DNA of 64,000 nucleotides from Xaviernesmea rhizosphaerae. Its GTDB lineage: Bacteria; Pseudomonadota; Alphaproteobacteria; Rhizobiales; Rhizobiaceae. This document shows, one piece after another, positions 7,409 to 18,351 of this stretch (the first letter of the stretch is position 1; each line of letters begins with the position of its first letter). The notes below the pieces were generated by a model. That model was not told the origin of the DNA, did no database searches, and saw nothing but the letters and a program-made list of their open reading frames with translations. The DNA is taken from contig NZ_MKIO01000037.1 of the NCBI RefSeq assembly GCF_001938945.1, positions 137,964-201,963 of the forward strand, read 5' to 3'. The position numbers were made by a program, and so were the translations under genes.

Positions 7409-8545
7409 GTGTCTGGGGCCGCTGCGTCACAGGGCTTCACGCTCACACCACTGTCTTTCGCCGATCTGCCCGGATGGGGCGAGGACGATCCCCGGGCGGT
7501 TCTGGCCGCCATGGAGCGCTGCCGCCATCATATCGAGACGGTCAAGCCGCACCGCACCGGCGCCCTCGGTATTTCCAGCGCTGAGCTTCTGCCGGCCTTT
7601 CGCGCCGCTGCAAGCCTGGAAGCGGAGACGCCCGAAGCAGCGCGGCAATGGATCGAGGCGCAGTTCCGTCCCTTCTGCATTCGCCCCGAGGGTGCGGCGG
7701 ATGGGTTCGTCACGGCTTTCTACGAACCTGTCGTGGCCGTATCAGCCACGCCGGATGAAGAGTTTCGCCATCCCTTCTATCGCCGTCCCGAAGATCTCGT
7801 CGATGTGACGGACGAGATCAGGCCGCATGGTTTCGACCCGGCTTTTGCCTTTGCTCTGGCGACGCCGGAGGGGCTCACCGAGCATCCCGATCGCGGCGCC
7901 ATCGAGCGCGGCGCGCTTGCTGGGCGCGGCCTCGAAATCGCCTATGCTCGCTCCAAGGTCGATGTCTTCTTCGCCCATGTCCAGGGCGCTGCCCGGCTGC
8001 TCTATCCCGATGGCTCGATGCGCCGCATCACCTATGCCGCCAAGACCGGCCACCCCTTCTCGCCCATCGGCAAGCGGCTGATCGAGCGCGGCGAGATCGC
8101 GCCGGCCGAGATTTCCATGCAGGCGATCCGCGCCTGGCTGGAGAACCATCCGCAGGAAGCCGATGCGCTGATGTGGACCAACCGCTCCTTCATCTTCTTC
8201 CGCGAGGCGGCGGTGGACAATCCTGATCTCGGGCCGATCGCCGCTGCCAAGGTGGCGCTGGAGCCCGGCCGGTCGCTCGCGGTCGACCGGCTGATCCATA
8301 CCTTCGGCACGCCCTTCTATATTGCCAGCGAGACGCTGACCCGGCTGGACGCGGGCCAGCCCTTCCGCCGGCTGATGCTGGCGCTCGACACCGGCTCGGC
8401 GATCATCGGCCCGGCCCGCGGCGATATCTTCACCGGCTCCGGCGATGAAGCGGGCGAGCTGGCCGGCGCGGTGCGCCATGCCGCCAGCTTCTTCCTGCTG
8501 ATTCCTGTCGATGCCGCCGCGCGTTACGGCCATGGCCATGGCTAA
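7409..8545 (+). CDS. mltA: Membrane-bound lytic murein transglycosylase A family protein
   Basis: MltA-type enzymes cleave the glycan strands of peptidoglycan and leave 1,6-anhydro-MurNAc ends. The 378-residue product contains the MltA domain (FVTAFYEPVV, RRITYAAKTGHPF) and the C-terminal 3D domain with LALDTGSAIIGPARGD, which holds the catalytic Asp. The start is GTG at 7409, with GGAAGG upstream. From this start there is no signal peptide or lipobox: the N-terminus is polar, which is odd for a periplasmic enzyme. It overlaps smr by 8 bases. The product's anhydro-sugars could feed the AmgK/MurU pair at 29-31 kb (inference). Confidence 0.9.
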   Translation: MSGAAASQGFTLTPLSFADLPGWGEDDPRAVLAAMERCRHHIETVKPHRTGALGISSAELLPAFRAAASLEAETPEAARQWIEAQFRPFCIRPEGAADGFVTAFYEPVVAVSATPDEEFRHPFYRRPEDLVDVTDEIRPHGFDPAFAFALATPEGLTEHPDRGAIERGALAGRGLEIAYARSKVDVFFAHVQGAARLLYPDGSMRRITYAAKTGHPFSPIGKRLIERGEIAPAEISMQAIRAWLENHPQEADALMWTNRSFIFFREAAVDNPDLGPIAAAKVALEPGRSLAVDRLIHTFGTPFYIASETLTRLDAGQPFRRLMLALDTGSAIIGPARGDIFTGSGDEAGELAGAVRHAASFFLLIPVDAAARYGHGHG

Positions 8546-9122
8546 GGACAAGACGCTCTCGCCCGAGGACCGCATTCTCTGGGGCAAGGTCGCCCGAACC
8601 ACCCGTGCGCTTCCCGGGCGGATGGAACGGCTGAGCGTCGAGGAAGAGCTTTTTGCGCCGCCCCCGCCGCCGGCGAAAGAAGAGGTGAAGCCGCCAAAGC
8701 CGGCCAAGCCCGTTCCGGCGCCCGTGGAAAAGCCCGCGATGCGACAGGTGCAGAAGATCCATCATCCGCTGGAAAAGCCCGTACACCGCAAGTTGGCCCG
8801 CGGCCGGCTGAATATCGAAGCGCGCATCGATCTCCATGGCATGTTCCAGGGCGAGGCCTATGACCTGCTCCTCGGCTTCCTCACCCGCGCCCATCAGCAT
8901 GGGCTGCGCCATGTCCTTGTCATCACCGGCAAGGGCACCTCCATGGGCAGCGACGGCGCCCTGAAGCGCATGGTGCCAATGTGGTTCTGCCTGCCGAGCT
9001 TTCGCGTCCTGATCTCCTCCTACGACAATGCCGCGCGCGGACATGGCGGCGAGGGCGCGCTCTATGTCCGTCTGGCGCGTAATCCCGGTCTGCCGCATCA
9101 TGACGACGACCCCTTTCGGTGA
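8538..9122 (+). CDS. Smr/MutS2-type domain protein
   Basis: The 194-residue product has a basic, Pro-rich N-terminal half (about residues 1-95) and a C-terminal Smr domain with IDLHGM and VLVITGKG, the motifs of Smr endonucleases. Smr domains cut nucleic acids; in bacteria several act on mRNA or collided ribosomes, but the role of this short rhizobial type is not established. The start is uncertain: ATGs lie at 8511, 8532 and 8538. I favour 8538 because homologues begin MAKDRTLS and it gives an 8-base overlap with mltA, a spacing seen several times in this window. It overlaps the next gene by 23 bases. Confidence 0.87.
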   Translation: MAKDKTLSPEDRILWGKVARTTRALPGRMERLSVEEELFAPPPPPAKEEVKPPKPAKPVPAPVEKPAMRQVQKIHHPLEKPVHRKLARGRLNIEARIDLHGMFQGEAYDLLLGFLTRAHQHGLRHVLVITGKGTSMGSDGALKRMVPMWFCLPSFRVLISSYDNAARGHGGEGALYVRLARNPGLPHHDDDPFR

Positions 9123-9480
9123 GGCGATGCAGCGCCTGCGCCAGGCGCGCGGTGTCACGCAGAAGCAGATGGCGGCGGCCATCGGCGTCTCCGGCGCCTA
9201 TCTCTCCGCACTCGAACGCGGCCAGCGCGGCGCGCCGAGCTTCGACCTCATTCAAAAGATCTCGGGCTATCTCCACGTCATCTGGGACGAGCAGGACCAG
9301 CTCTTCGAGGTCGCCTCGCTCTCCCATCCCAAGGTCACGCTCGACACGTCGGGCCTGCCGGCCGGGCACATGGCCTTCGCCAACCGTCTGGCCCAGGCGA
9401 TCCGCACTCTGCCGCCGGATCTCATCGCCGAAATGGATGAGCTTTTGGAGAAAGCGCGCAATCCTGCTAAACAGCCCTAG
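9100..9480 (+). CDS. XRE-family helix-turn-helix transcriptional regulator
   Basis: The 126-residue product begins with a Cro/C1-type helix-turn-helix (about residues 5-60): GVTQKQMAAAIGVSGAYLSA shows the two helices, and ALERGQRGAPS is the typical end of the domain. The C-terminal half is a short helical region, probably for dimerisation. It lies at the end of the Tim44-mltA-smr unit, overlaps smr by 23 bases and sits 313 bases before gyrB. This position is kept in rhizobia. Its targets are unknown. Confidence 0.88.
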   Translation: MTTTPFGEAMQRLRQARGVTQKQMAAAIGVSGAYLSALERGQRGAPSFDLIQKISGYLHVIWDEQDQLFEVASLSHPKVTLDTSGLPAGHMAFANRLAQAIRTLPPDLIAEMDELLEKARNPAKQP

Positions 9481-9793
9481 AGTTTCCGTGCGACCTCTCT
9501 CGCGGGACGTCCCTTTGCGGCAAGCTATGGGCCGGAAAGGCGGAAATATCAGGTTTTCTGGGGACTTTCCCGTCGCTGCGTTTGGTGGACGGAGGGAGAG
9601 TTCTTATATTGACAGCATCGGACACGAGGTGATTCGGCAGCTTCTCCTTGAGCTTCCGTCGCCCCTCGGCCAGCCCCCGCATCGGCCGCGATGCGGTGAG
9701 ACCGCTGGAACGTTTTGACCCTTCTGCCGCATCTTCCGCCTCGGGCCCGAGCGCGGCCATGCGGCGGGAGCCTTGGAAAGATCAGACATCCTC
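9481..9793. promoter_or_regulatory. Upstream region of gyrB
   Basis: These 313 bases hold no convincing gene. A TTGACA at 9609-9614 is a possible -35 box, but the bases 17 downstream (ATTCGG) are a poor -10 box, so I assign no promoter. gyrB is usually controlled by supercoiling; nothing in the sequence proves that here. Confidence 0.3.
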
Positions 9794-12223
<2,430 letters not shown>

Positions 12224-12257
12224 TCCTCTCCCTAATCGCGGAGACATTGCCTCGATC

Positions 12258-12299
12258 AAAAAAGCCCGCCGAACCGGAGATCCGGTTGGCGGGCTTTTT
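12258..12299. terminator. Bidirectional terminator between gyrB and the nitroreductase gene
   Basis: AAAAAGCCCGCC (12259-12270) pairs perfectly with GGCGGGCTTTTT (12288-12299). An inner AACCGG/CCGGTT stem (12272-12277 and 12282-12287) extends it. The A and T runs on both sides suit both converging genes. Confidence 0.92.
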
Positions 12300-12337
12300 G
12301 ATGTTCGGTTGTTAGTCGTCTGCCGGAATCCGGCTCA

Positions 12338-12940
12338 TTACTGATCGATGAAAGTGCCCTCGAAGGCGATTTCCGAGAGAGGGCGGCGCGGGCTCGGGGT
12401 TTCGCGCGCCTGCAGGCCTTCCGGCAGGATCGACTTGTCGCCCTGGCGGCCGATGGCGGCGGCGGCCTCGACGCGGTAATCGTCTGTCAGGCCGAGGATC
12501 TCCTTGGCCTTGTCGAAGTGGATGCCGGTCATGCCATGGGCCTGGAAGCCGAGCCGCTCGGCCTGGTGCGCAATGGCCGACCAGGCCGCGCCGGTATCGA
12601 AGCTGTGGCTGTAGGAGGGCTTCTTCTCGTCCGAGCCGGGCGAAACCGAGACGGCCTTGGACACGAACAGGATCAGCGCCGAAGCGGTCTTGGCCCAGCT
12701 CTGGTTGAAGTCGTTGAGGATGGGGAAAAGCGTGTCCCAGGCCGGCGTGCCGCGACGGGCATAGACGAAGCGCCAGGGCTGCGCATTGAACGCGGAGGGC
12801 GCCCAGCGACCGGCCTCGAGAATGGTCAGAAGATCCTCGGCGCTGATCTCGGAGGAATCGAAGGCGCGGGGAGACCAGCGATTGAGGAAGCCGGCATCGA
12901 TCGGGTGGTCGGCCTGGCGGGAATTGCTTGCAGTGCTCAT
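12338..12940 (-). CDS. Nitroreductase family protein (FMN-dependent oxidoreductase)
   Basis: The 200-residue product belongs to the nitroreductase fold, which binds FMN and uses NAD(P)H to reduce nitro groups, quinones or flavins. Family marks are RWSPRAF near the N-terminus (phosphate-contacting Arg and Ser), the APSAFNAQPWRFVY segment, and the C-terminal AAAAIGRQGDKSILPEGL stretch. I chose the ATG at 12940. A longer frame upstream would start at 12970 or earlier and would extend into the promoter gap shared with phaZ. The physiological substrate cannot be told from sequence. Confidence 0.88.
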   Translation of the reverse strand: MSTASNSRQADHPIDAGFLNRWSPRAFDSSEISAEDLLTILEAGRWAPSAFNAQPWRFVYARRGTPAWDTLFPILNDFNQSWAKTASALILFVSKAVSVSPGSDEKKPSYSHSFDTGAAWSAIAHQAERLGFQAHGMTGIHFDKAKEILGLTDDYRVEAAAAIGRQGDKSILPEGLQARETPSPRRPLSEIAFEGTFIDQ

Positions 12941-13389
12941 CGGAACATTATCCTGAAAACGGTCTGTCATCGTCTGGCGAGCGTGCCTGCAAGGGCGCGT
13001 TCCGGCGAAACGCGCAGACGCAGGACCGGGCGCCCGGCCATCGACAGCTGCACCATGCCGTTGCAGCGCACAAACGGCAATGACACAAATGCGAGACGGA
13101 TCGTCAATTTGCTCGCAACGATTCTCTGCCACTCTCCTCATGAGCGGGAAGGTGCTCCGGCCTGCTGCCGTTTTGCGCGCGCCGGGAGAGAGCGTGGCTG
13201 AGCCCACTGTCGGGGTCGGCGGGCGCTCGGCCGAGATGCGGAAAGATTGCCCGAGGCTGGCGTCCTGGAACCGGAGGCTCCCCGGTTTCGTTGCCAAGCC
13301 ACGGCATCATGCTAAGGTGCCCGTCCGTGCGTCCGCCAGGGCCCGCGCGAGAGGAGACTGTGTCAAAGCCTGGCGCGAGAGGTAGCTGC
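12941..13389. promoter_or_regulatory. Divergent promoter region of the nitroreductase gene and phaZ
   Basis: These 449 bases hold no supported gene. The only structure I noted is a short inverted repeat TTGCTCGCAA at 13109-13118, which could be an operator. It contains a TGC/GCA pattern of the kind reported for PhaR binding, but the match is too short to assign. Confidence 0.3.
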
Positions 13390-14664
13390 ATGTTTTATCA
13401 ATGGTATGAAATGAATCATGCGGTCATGGCGCCATGGCGTGCGGCGACCGAAGCCATGCGCTTGGCCTATGCCAATCCGCTCAATCCCTTTTCCCAGACC
13501 TATATTGGCCGCACCGCATCCGCGGCCCTCGAAGTGTTCGAGCGGGCCACGCGGCGCTATGGCAAGCCGGAATTCGGCCTTGCCGAAACGCTGATCGACG
13601 GCAAGGCCGTGCCGGTCGCCGAACAGATCGTCTGGCGCAAGCCCTTCTGCAATCTGATCCATTTCGACCGGGCCGTGCCGAGAACCCGCGAGCGCGATCC
13701 GCGTCTTCTGATCGTGGCGCCGATGTCGGGCCACTATGCGACGCTGCTGCGCGGCACCGTGGAGGCGCTGCTGCCGCATGCGGATATCTACATCACCGAC
13801 TGGATCGATGCGCGCATGGTGCCGCTCACCGAGGGCACCTTCGATCTCGACGACTATATCGATTACGTGATCCAGATGCTGCATCATCTGGGCCCGGACA
13901 CCCATGTGATGGCCGTGTGCCAGCCGGCCGTGCCGGTTCTGGCGGCGGTGGCGCGGATGGAGGCGGAGGACGATCCGCTGTCGCCGGCCTCGATGACCCT
14001 GATGGGCGGGCCGATCGACACGCGGATCAACCCGACGGCGGTCAACCAGCTGGCCAAGGAAAAGCCGATCGAGTGGTTCCGCGACAATGTCGTCATGCCC
14101 GTGCCTTTCCCGCATCCGGGCTTCATGCGGCCGGTCTATCCCGGCTTCCTGCAGCTCTCGGGCTTCATGTCGATGAATCTCGATCGCCATATCCTGGCCC
14201 AGCGCGACTTCTTCGAGCATCTGGTCAAGCATGACGGCGACGCTGCCGAAAAGCATCGCGACTTCTATGACGAATATCTCGCGGTGATGGACCTGACGGC
14301 AGAGTTCTATCTGCAGACGGTGGAAACCGTGTTCATGCGTCATGCGCTGCCCAAGGGCGAGATGATGCATCGCGACAAGCCGGTAGACCTCACGGCGATC
14401 CGCAAGGTGGCGCTGCTGACGGTCGAGGGCGAGAACGACGACATTTCCGGCGTCGGTCAGACCAAGGCGGCGCAGACGCTCTGCATCAACATTCCCGACG
14501 AAATGCGCCAGCATTACATGCAGCCCGATGTCGGCCATTACGGCGTGTTCAACGGCTCGCGCTTCCGCCGCGAGATCGTGCCGCGCATCGCCGCCTTCCA
14601 CCGCGCCCATGGCCGCAGCGGCAAGCCGGTGCGCCAGGTGATCGTCGGCGGCAAGACCGCCTGA
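13390..14664 (+). CDS. phaZ: Intracellular polyhydroxyalkanoate (PHB) depolymerase
   Basis: Mobilises stored poly-3-hydroxybutyrate granules in the cytoplasm. The 424-residue product matches intracellular PhaZ of the Ralstonia PhaZ1 type: no signal peptide, an N-terminal MFYQWYEMNHA segment, VAPMSGHYATLLRGTVE, and the nucleophile motif AVCQPAVPVLAA with Cys177 in place of the usual lipase-box Ser. The C-terminal region has PDVGHYGVFNG with the catalytic-type His. The ATG at 13390 is set by the conserved N-terminus. The downstream palindrome at 14676-14696 may end the transcript. Confidence 0.94.
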   Translation: MFYQWYEMNHAVMAPWRAATEAMRLAYANPLNPFSQTYIGRTASAALEVFERATRRYGKPEFGLAETLIDGKAVPVAEQIVWRKPFCNLIHFDRAVPRTRERDPRLLIVAPMSGHYATLLRGTVEALLPHADIYITDWIDARMVPLTEGTFDLDDYIDYVIQMLHHLGPDTHVMAVCQPAVPVLAAVARMEAEDDPLSPASMTLMGGPIDTRINPTAVNQLAKEKPIEWFRDNVVMPVPFPHPGFMRPVYPGFLQLSGFMSMNLDRHILAQRDFFEHLVKHDGDAAEKHRDFYDEYLAVMDLTAEFYLQTVETVFMRHALPKGEMMHRDKPVDLTAIRKVALLTVEGENDDISGVGQTKAAQTLCINIPDEMRQHYMQPDVGHYGVFNGSRFRREIVPRIAAFHRAHGRSGKPVRQVIVGGKTA

Positions 14665-14966
14665 GTTTGTCTAGGCCGGCCCGCGCATCGGGCCGGACAG
14701 GGCAAGGCGGCTTTCGGATCAAGCCGATGCGACACGACAGCCAGGGTCTCTGATCGATTTCCGGTCAGAGACCATCATAGGCCTGCCACAGAAACGCCAG
14801 AAAGACGCGGATCGCCAAAGGATCGATCCATCGAAATTGTCAAGCCGGATGAACGGTTTGCCGGATTTCAATGCGTGCTTTCTTGTGGAAGACTTCGTCC
14901 TTTCCCACATCGATGGGCGTGTAGGGCCCGGATCGGCAGCCCTTCTTTAACAAAGGACGCCTGAAC
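14665..14966. other. Intergenic region with a GC-rich hairpin
   Basis: CCGGCCCG (14676-14683) pairs with CGGGCCGG (14689-14696) just after the phaZ stop. No T run follows, so intrinsic termination is only possible. I see no gene in the remaining bases up to 14966. Confidence 0.4.
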
Positions 14967-15401
14967 ATGAACCAATCTGCATTGATCCGTCCGGACTGGA
15001 CGCCTGCGACCATTGCATTGATGGTCCTGGGCTTCATCGTCTTCTGGCCGCTCGGCCTCGCCATGCTCGCCTATATCCTGTTCGGCGAACGGCTGGGTGC
15101 CTTCAAGCGCAACGCCAACGAGACCGTCGACCGGACCTTCAGCTCTTTCCGTGGCTTCCCGGGATTTTCCGGCCGCGCACGCCCCGGCTTCGATACCGGC
15201 AATGTTGCCTTCGACGAATGGCGTGAGGCCGAACTCTCCCGCCTCGACGAGGAGCGCCGCCGCCTGAACGAGATGCGCGAAGAGTTCGAGACCTATGTCC
15301 GCGAACTGCGCCGCGCCAAGGATCAGGAAGACTTCGACCGCTTCATGCGCGAGCGCAAGTTCGGCAAGGGCGGCACGGTGGAAGGCTACACCGGCAGCTG
15401 A
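14967..15401 (+). CDS. DUF2852 family membrane protein
   Basis: The 144-residue product has one clear hydrophobic segment at about residues 14-40. A polar region follows, then a charged coiled-coil-like C-terminus (about 80-130) rich in Glu and Arg, with the family pattern FDEWREAELSRLDEERRRL. DUF2852 proteins are widespread in Rhizobiales and have no known function. The ATG at 14967 is the only plausible start. A terminator at 15441-15473 follows. The gene stands alone between phaZ and the metallopeptidase gene. Confidence 0.88.
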   Translation: MNQSALIRPDWTPATIALMVLGFIVFWPLGLAMLAYILFGERLGAFKRNANETVDRTFSSFRGFPGFSGRARPGFDTGNVAFDEWREAELSRLDEERRRLNEMREEFETYVRELRRAKDQEDFDRFMRERKFGKGGTVEGYTGS

Positions 15402-15440
15402 TCCCCAGCTGTCACGCTTGCCTTGAAGCACTGACGCGCC

Positions 15441-15473
15441 GGCCGGCGTATCCGAAAGGATGCGCCGGCCTTT
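15441..15473 (+). terminator. Terminator after the DUF2852 gene
   Basis: GGCCGGCG-t-ATCC (15441-15453) pairs with GGAT-g-CGCCGGCC (15458-15470) around a GAAA tetraloop. Only three T follow, so its strength is uncertain. Confidence 0.7.
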
Positions 15474-15557
15474 AGCTGTGCCCTCGCTGCCGCGCTCCAC
15501 GATGGCGGGCTGATGGCGGGGCTGGGCGCGGCAGCCAAAATCCGCTAGAACGTGTCC

Positions 15558-16310
15558 ATGCTTCCAGCCTTTCTCAAACCGCCGGTGACCAGGGCCTCCG
15601 CGCTGCAGCGCGAGGTCGAGGTGGATGGCCGCGTCCTGCCTTTGACGATCAATCCGTCGCTGCGCGCCACGCGGCTGACGCTGCGCATCGAGCCGGGTGG
15701 CCGTGCCCTGAAGCTGACCGTGCCCAAGGGTCTGCCGCAGCGTGAGGTGGATGCCTTCATCGAGCGCCATCGCGGCTGGCTTGCCTCGAAGCTCGCGCGC
15801 TTTTCCGGCGAGAGCGAACTGGTGGAAGGCGGAACGATCCCCTTGCGCGGCGTGGTTCACCGCATCGAACGCTCCGGCCGGCTGCGCGGCCTGCCGGAGG
15901 TGCTCGTGATCAACGAGGAGCCGGTCCTGCGCCTGTCGGGCGAGCCGGAGCATCTGCGCCGGCGGCTGGTGGAGTTTCTCAAGAAGGAAGCGCGCCTCGA
16001 TCTGGAGCGGCTGGTGGCGGTTCATGCCGGGCGGATGGGCGGTACGGTCAAGTCGCTGACGCTGAAGGACACGCGCAGCCGCTGGGGCTCCTGTACCTCG
16101 GAAGGGGCGCTGAGCTTTTCCTGGCGCATCGTCATGGCGCCGCCGCATGTGATCGACTATCTCGCCGCCCATGAGGTGGCGCATCTGCGCGAGATGAACC
16201 ACGGCCCCCAGTTCTGGGCGCTGTGCGAGATGCTCTGCCCGCGCACCGCGGAGGCCCGCCACTGGCTGAAGCGCAACGGCTCCATGCTGCACGCGATCGA
16301 CTTCAGCTGA
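15558..16310 (+). CDS. YgjP-type metallopeptidase domain protein (DUF45, M48 family)
   Basis: The 250-residue product carries the zinc-binding HEVAHL motif (HExxH), followed by MNHGPQFW with the third ligand His, and upstream the SRWGSCTSEGALSFSWRIVMAP stretch split across residues typical of the YgjP/DUF45 family. E. coli YgjP has been reported to hydrolyse UTP. Whether this protein is a peptidase or a nucleotide hydrolase is not clear. A GTG at 15552 is in frame 6 bases upstream and cannot be ruled out. It precedes trpF by 114 bases on the same strand. Confidence 0.9.
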   Translation: MLPAFLKPPVTRASALQREVEVDGRVLPLTINPSLRATRLTLRIEPGGRALKLTVPKGLPQREVDAFIERHRGWLASKLARFSGESELVEGGTIPLRGVVHRIERSGRLRGLPEVLVINEEPVLRLSGEPEHLRRRLVEFLKKEARLDLERLVAVHAGRMGGTVKSLTLKDTRSRWGSCTSEGALSFSWRIVMAPPHVIDYLAAHEVAHLREMNHGPQFWALCEMLCPRTAEARHWLKRNGSMLHAIDFS

Positions 16311-16424
16311 ACCGGAGCTTCGCTTCGCGCGTACACGGGCAAAAGGCGTTCAACCTGCGGCCTCTTGGCGCTTTTTCTGCTTTTGTCTCGACATGGCCAC
16401 GCTTTCATGCGACTTCGCAAGCTT

Positions 16425-17120
16425 ATGAGCAACGACCGGTTCGACATCAAGATTTGCGGTTTGAAGACGGCCGAGGCCGCCGAGCGCGCGGTGGCGCGGG
16501 GCGCGACGCATATCGGCTTCATCTTCTTCGCCAAGAGCCCGCGCCATGTCACGGCCGAGGCCGCCAGGCCGGTGGCCGATGCCATTCGCGGCCGGGCGAA
16601 GATTGTCGCGGTGACGGTCGATGCCACGGATGCGGAGCTGGACACGATCGTATCAGGCCTTGCGCCCGACATGCTGCAGCTTCACGGGCGCGAAAGCCTG
16701 GAGCGGGTGGCGGCTGTCAAGGCACGCTATGGCCTTCAGGTGATCAAGGCGCTGTCGATCCGCGATGCGGCCGATCTGGATGCGGCGCTCGCCTATCGGG
16801 GCACGGCCGACCGGCTGCTGTTCGATGCAAAGCCGCCCAAGGGCTCGGAGCTGCCGGGCGGCAATGGCGTCTCCTTCGACTGGCGTCTTCTCGACGCGCT
16901 TGACGACGGCGTCGATTACATGCTTTCCGGGGGGCTTGACGCCGAGAATGTCGGTGTCGCCATCCGGTCCACGCGCACCCCGGCGATCGACGCCTCGTCG
17001 GGACTGGAAAGCGCACCGGGTGTGAAGGATCCCGCCCGGATCGAGGCTTTTTTCGATGCCGTCGCCGCCGCCCGCAGTCTTGCGCAGGCCCATCGGCAGA
17101 CCGCAAATCAGGGAGCATGA
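16425..17120 (+). CDS. trpF: Phosphoribosylanthranilate isomerase TrpF
   Basis: Amadori isomerisation of N-(5-phosphoribosyl)anthranilate in tryptophan synthesis. The 231-residue beta/alpha barrel shows IKICGLK with the catalytic Cys, GFIFFAKSPR, LQLHG, FDAKPPKG with the catalytic Asp, and the phosphate-binding LSGGL and DASSGLE. The start is uncertain: ATG 16425 gives a short leader before DIKICG, while ATG 16407 would add six residues. Neither has a strong ribosome site. trpB starts one base after its stop. Confidence 0.95.
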   Translation: MSNDRFDIKICGLKTAEAAERAVARGATHIGFIFFAKSPRHVTAEAARPVADAIRGRAKIVAVTVDATDAELDTIVSGLAPDMLQLHGRESLERVAAVKARYGLQVIKALSIRDAADLDAALAYRGTADRLLFDAKPPKGSELPGGNGVSFDWRLLDALDDGVDYMLSGGLDAENVGVAIRSTRTPAIDASSGLESAPGVKDPARIEAFFDAVAAARSLAQAHRQTANQGA

Positions 17121-17121
17121 C

Positions 17122-18351
17122 GTGAACGAGACCCCGAAGCTGAATTCGTTCCGGTCCGGTCCGGATGAGGATGGCCGTTTCGGCATTTTCGGCGGCCGCT
17201 TCGTTGCCGAGACGCTGATGCCGTTGATCCTCGATCTGCAGGCGGAATGGGACAATGCCAAGACCGATCCGACCTTCAAGGCCGAGATGGACACGCTCGG
17301 CAAGCACTATATCGGCCGGCCGAGCCCGCTCTATTTCGCGGAGCGGCTGACAGAGCATCTGGGCGGCGCCAAGATCTATTTCAAGCGTGAGGAGCTGAAC
17401 CACACCGGCTCCCACAAGATCAACAATTGCATCGGCCAGATCCTGCTGGCCAAGCGCATGGGCAAGACCCGGATCATCGCCGAGACGGGCGCCGGCCAGC
17501 ACGGCGTGGCCACGGCCACGGTCTGTGCCCGCTTCGGCCTGCCCTGCGTGGTCTATATGGGCGCGACCGATGTCGCCCGTCAGTCGCCCAACGTCTTCCG
17601 CATGAAGCTGCTCGGCGCCGAGGTCAAGCCGGTGACGGCGGGCAACGGCACGCTGAAGGACGCCATGAACGAGGCGATGCGCGACTGGGTCACCAATGTC
17701 GATTCGACCTATTACCTGATCGGCACCGCCGCGGGCATGCATCCCTATCCGGAGATGGTGCGCGACTTCCAGTCGGTGATCGGCATCGAGGCGCGCGCCC
17801 AGATGCTGGAAGCCGAAGGGCGCCTGCCGGATCTGGTCATCGCCGCTGTCGGCGGCGGCTCCAATGCCATCGGCATCTTCCATCCCTTCCTCGATGACGA
17901 GAGCGTCAAGATCGTCGGCGTGGAAGCCGGCGGCAAGGGGCTGGAGGGTGATGAGCATTGCGCCTCCATCACCGCCGGCGCGCCCGGCGTGCTGCATGGC
18001 AACCGTACCTATCTGCTGCAGGACGGCGACGGCCAGATCAAGGAAGGCCATTCGATTTCGGCCGGCCTCGACTATCCCGGCATCGGGCCGGAGCACGCCT
18101 GGCTCGCCAATGTCGGCCGCGTCGAATACGTGCCGATCAAGGATGACGAGGCGCTGGAAGCCTTCCAGCTGCTGACGCGCCTCGAAGGTATCATTCCCGC
18201 GCTGGAGCCGAGCCATGCGCTGGCCGAAATCATCAAGCGCGCGCCCAAGATGGGCAAGGACGAGATCATCCTGATGAATCTCTCCGGCCGGGGCGACAAG
18301 GACATCTTCACCGTGGGCAAGATTCTCGGCATGGGGCAGGCAGGCGAATGA
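17122..18351 (+). CDS. trpB: Tryptophan synthase beta chain
   Basis: PLP enzyme that condenses indole with L-serine to tryptophan within the alpha2-beta2 complex. The 409-residue product has the PLP lysine motif HTGSHKINN, GAGQHGVATAT, and the phosphate-binding GGGSNAIG. The start is GTG at 17122, preceded by AGGGAG at 17110-17115, and homologues begin with the same NETPK segment. It overlaps trpA by 4 bases (ATGA), which supports equal expression of the two subunits. Confidence 0.97.
   Translation: MNETPKLNSFRSGPDEDGRFGIFGGRFVAETLMPLILDLQAEWDNAKTDPTFKAEMDTLGKHYIGRPSPLYFAERLTEHLGGAKIYFKREELNHTGSHKINNCIGQILLAKRMGKTRIIAETGAGQHGVATATVCARFGLPCVVYMGATDVARQSPNVFRMKLLGAEVKPVTAGNGTLKDAMNEAMRDWVTNVDSTYYLIGTAAGMHPYPEMVRDFQSVIGIEARAQMLEAEGRLPDLVIAAVGGGSNAIGIFHPFLDDESVKIVGVEAGGKGLEGDEHCASITAGAPGVLHGNRTYLLQDGDGQIKEGHSISAGLDYPGIGPEHAWLANVGRVEYVPIKDDEALEAFQLLTRLEGIIPALEPSHALAEIIKRAPKMGKDEIILMNLSGRGDKDIFTVGKILGMGQAGE

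Noticed and set aside
13080..13385. Open frame of 101 codons upstream of phaZ
   Set aside because: No ribosome site and no domain; it lies in the divergent promoter region.
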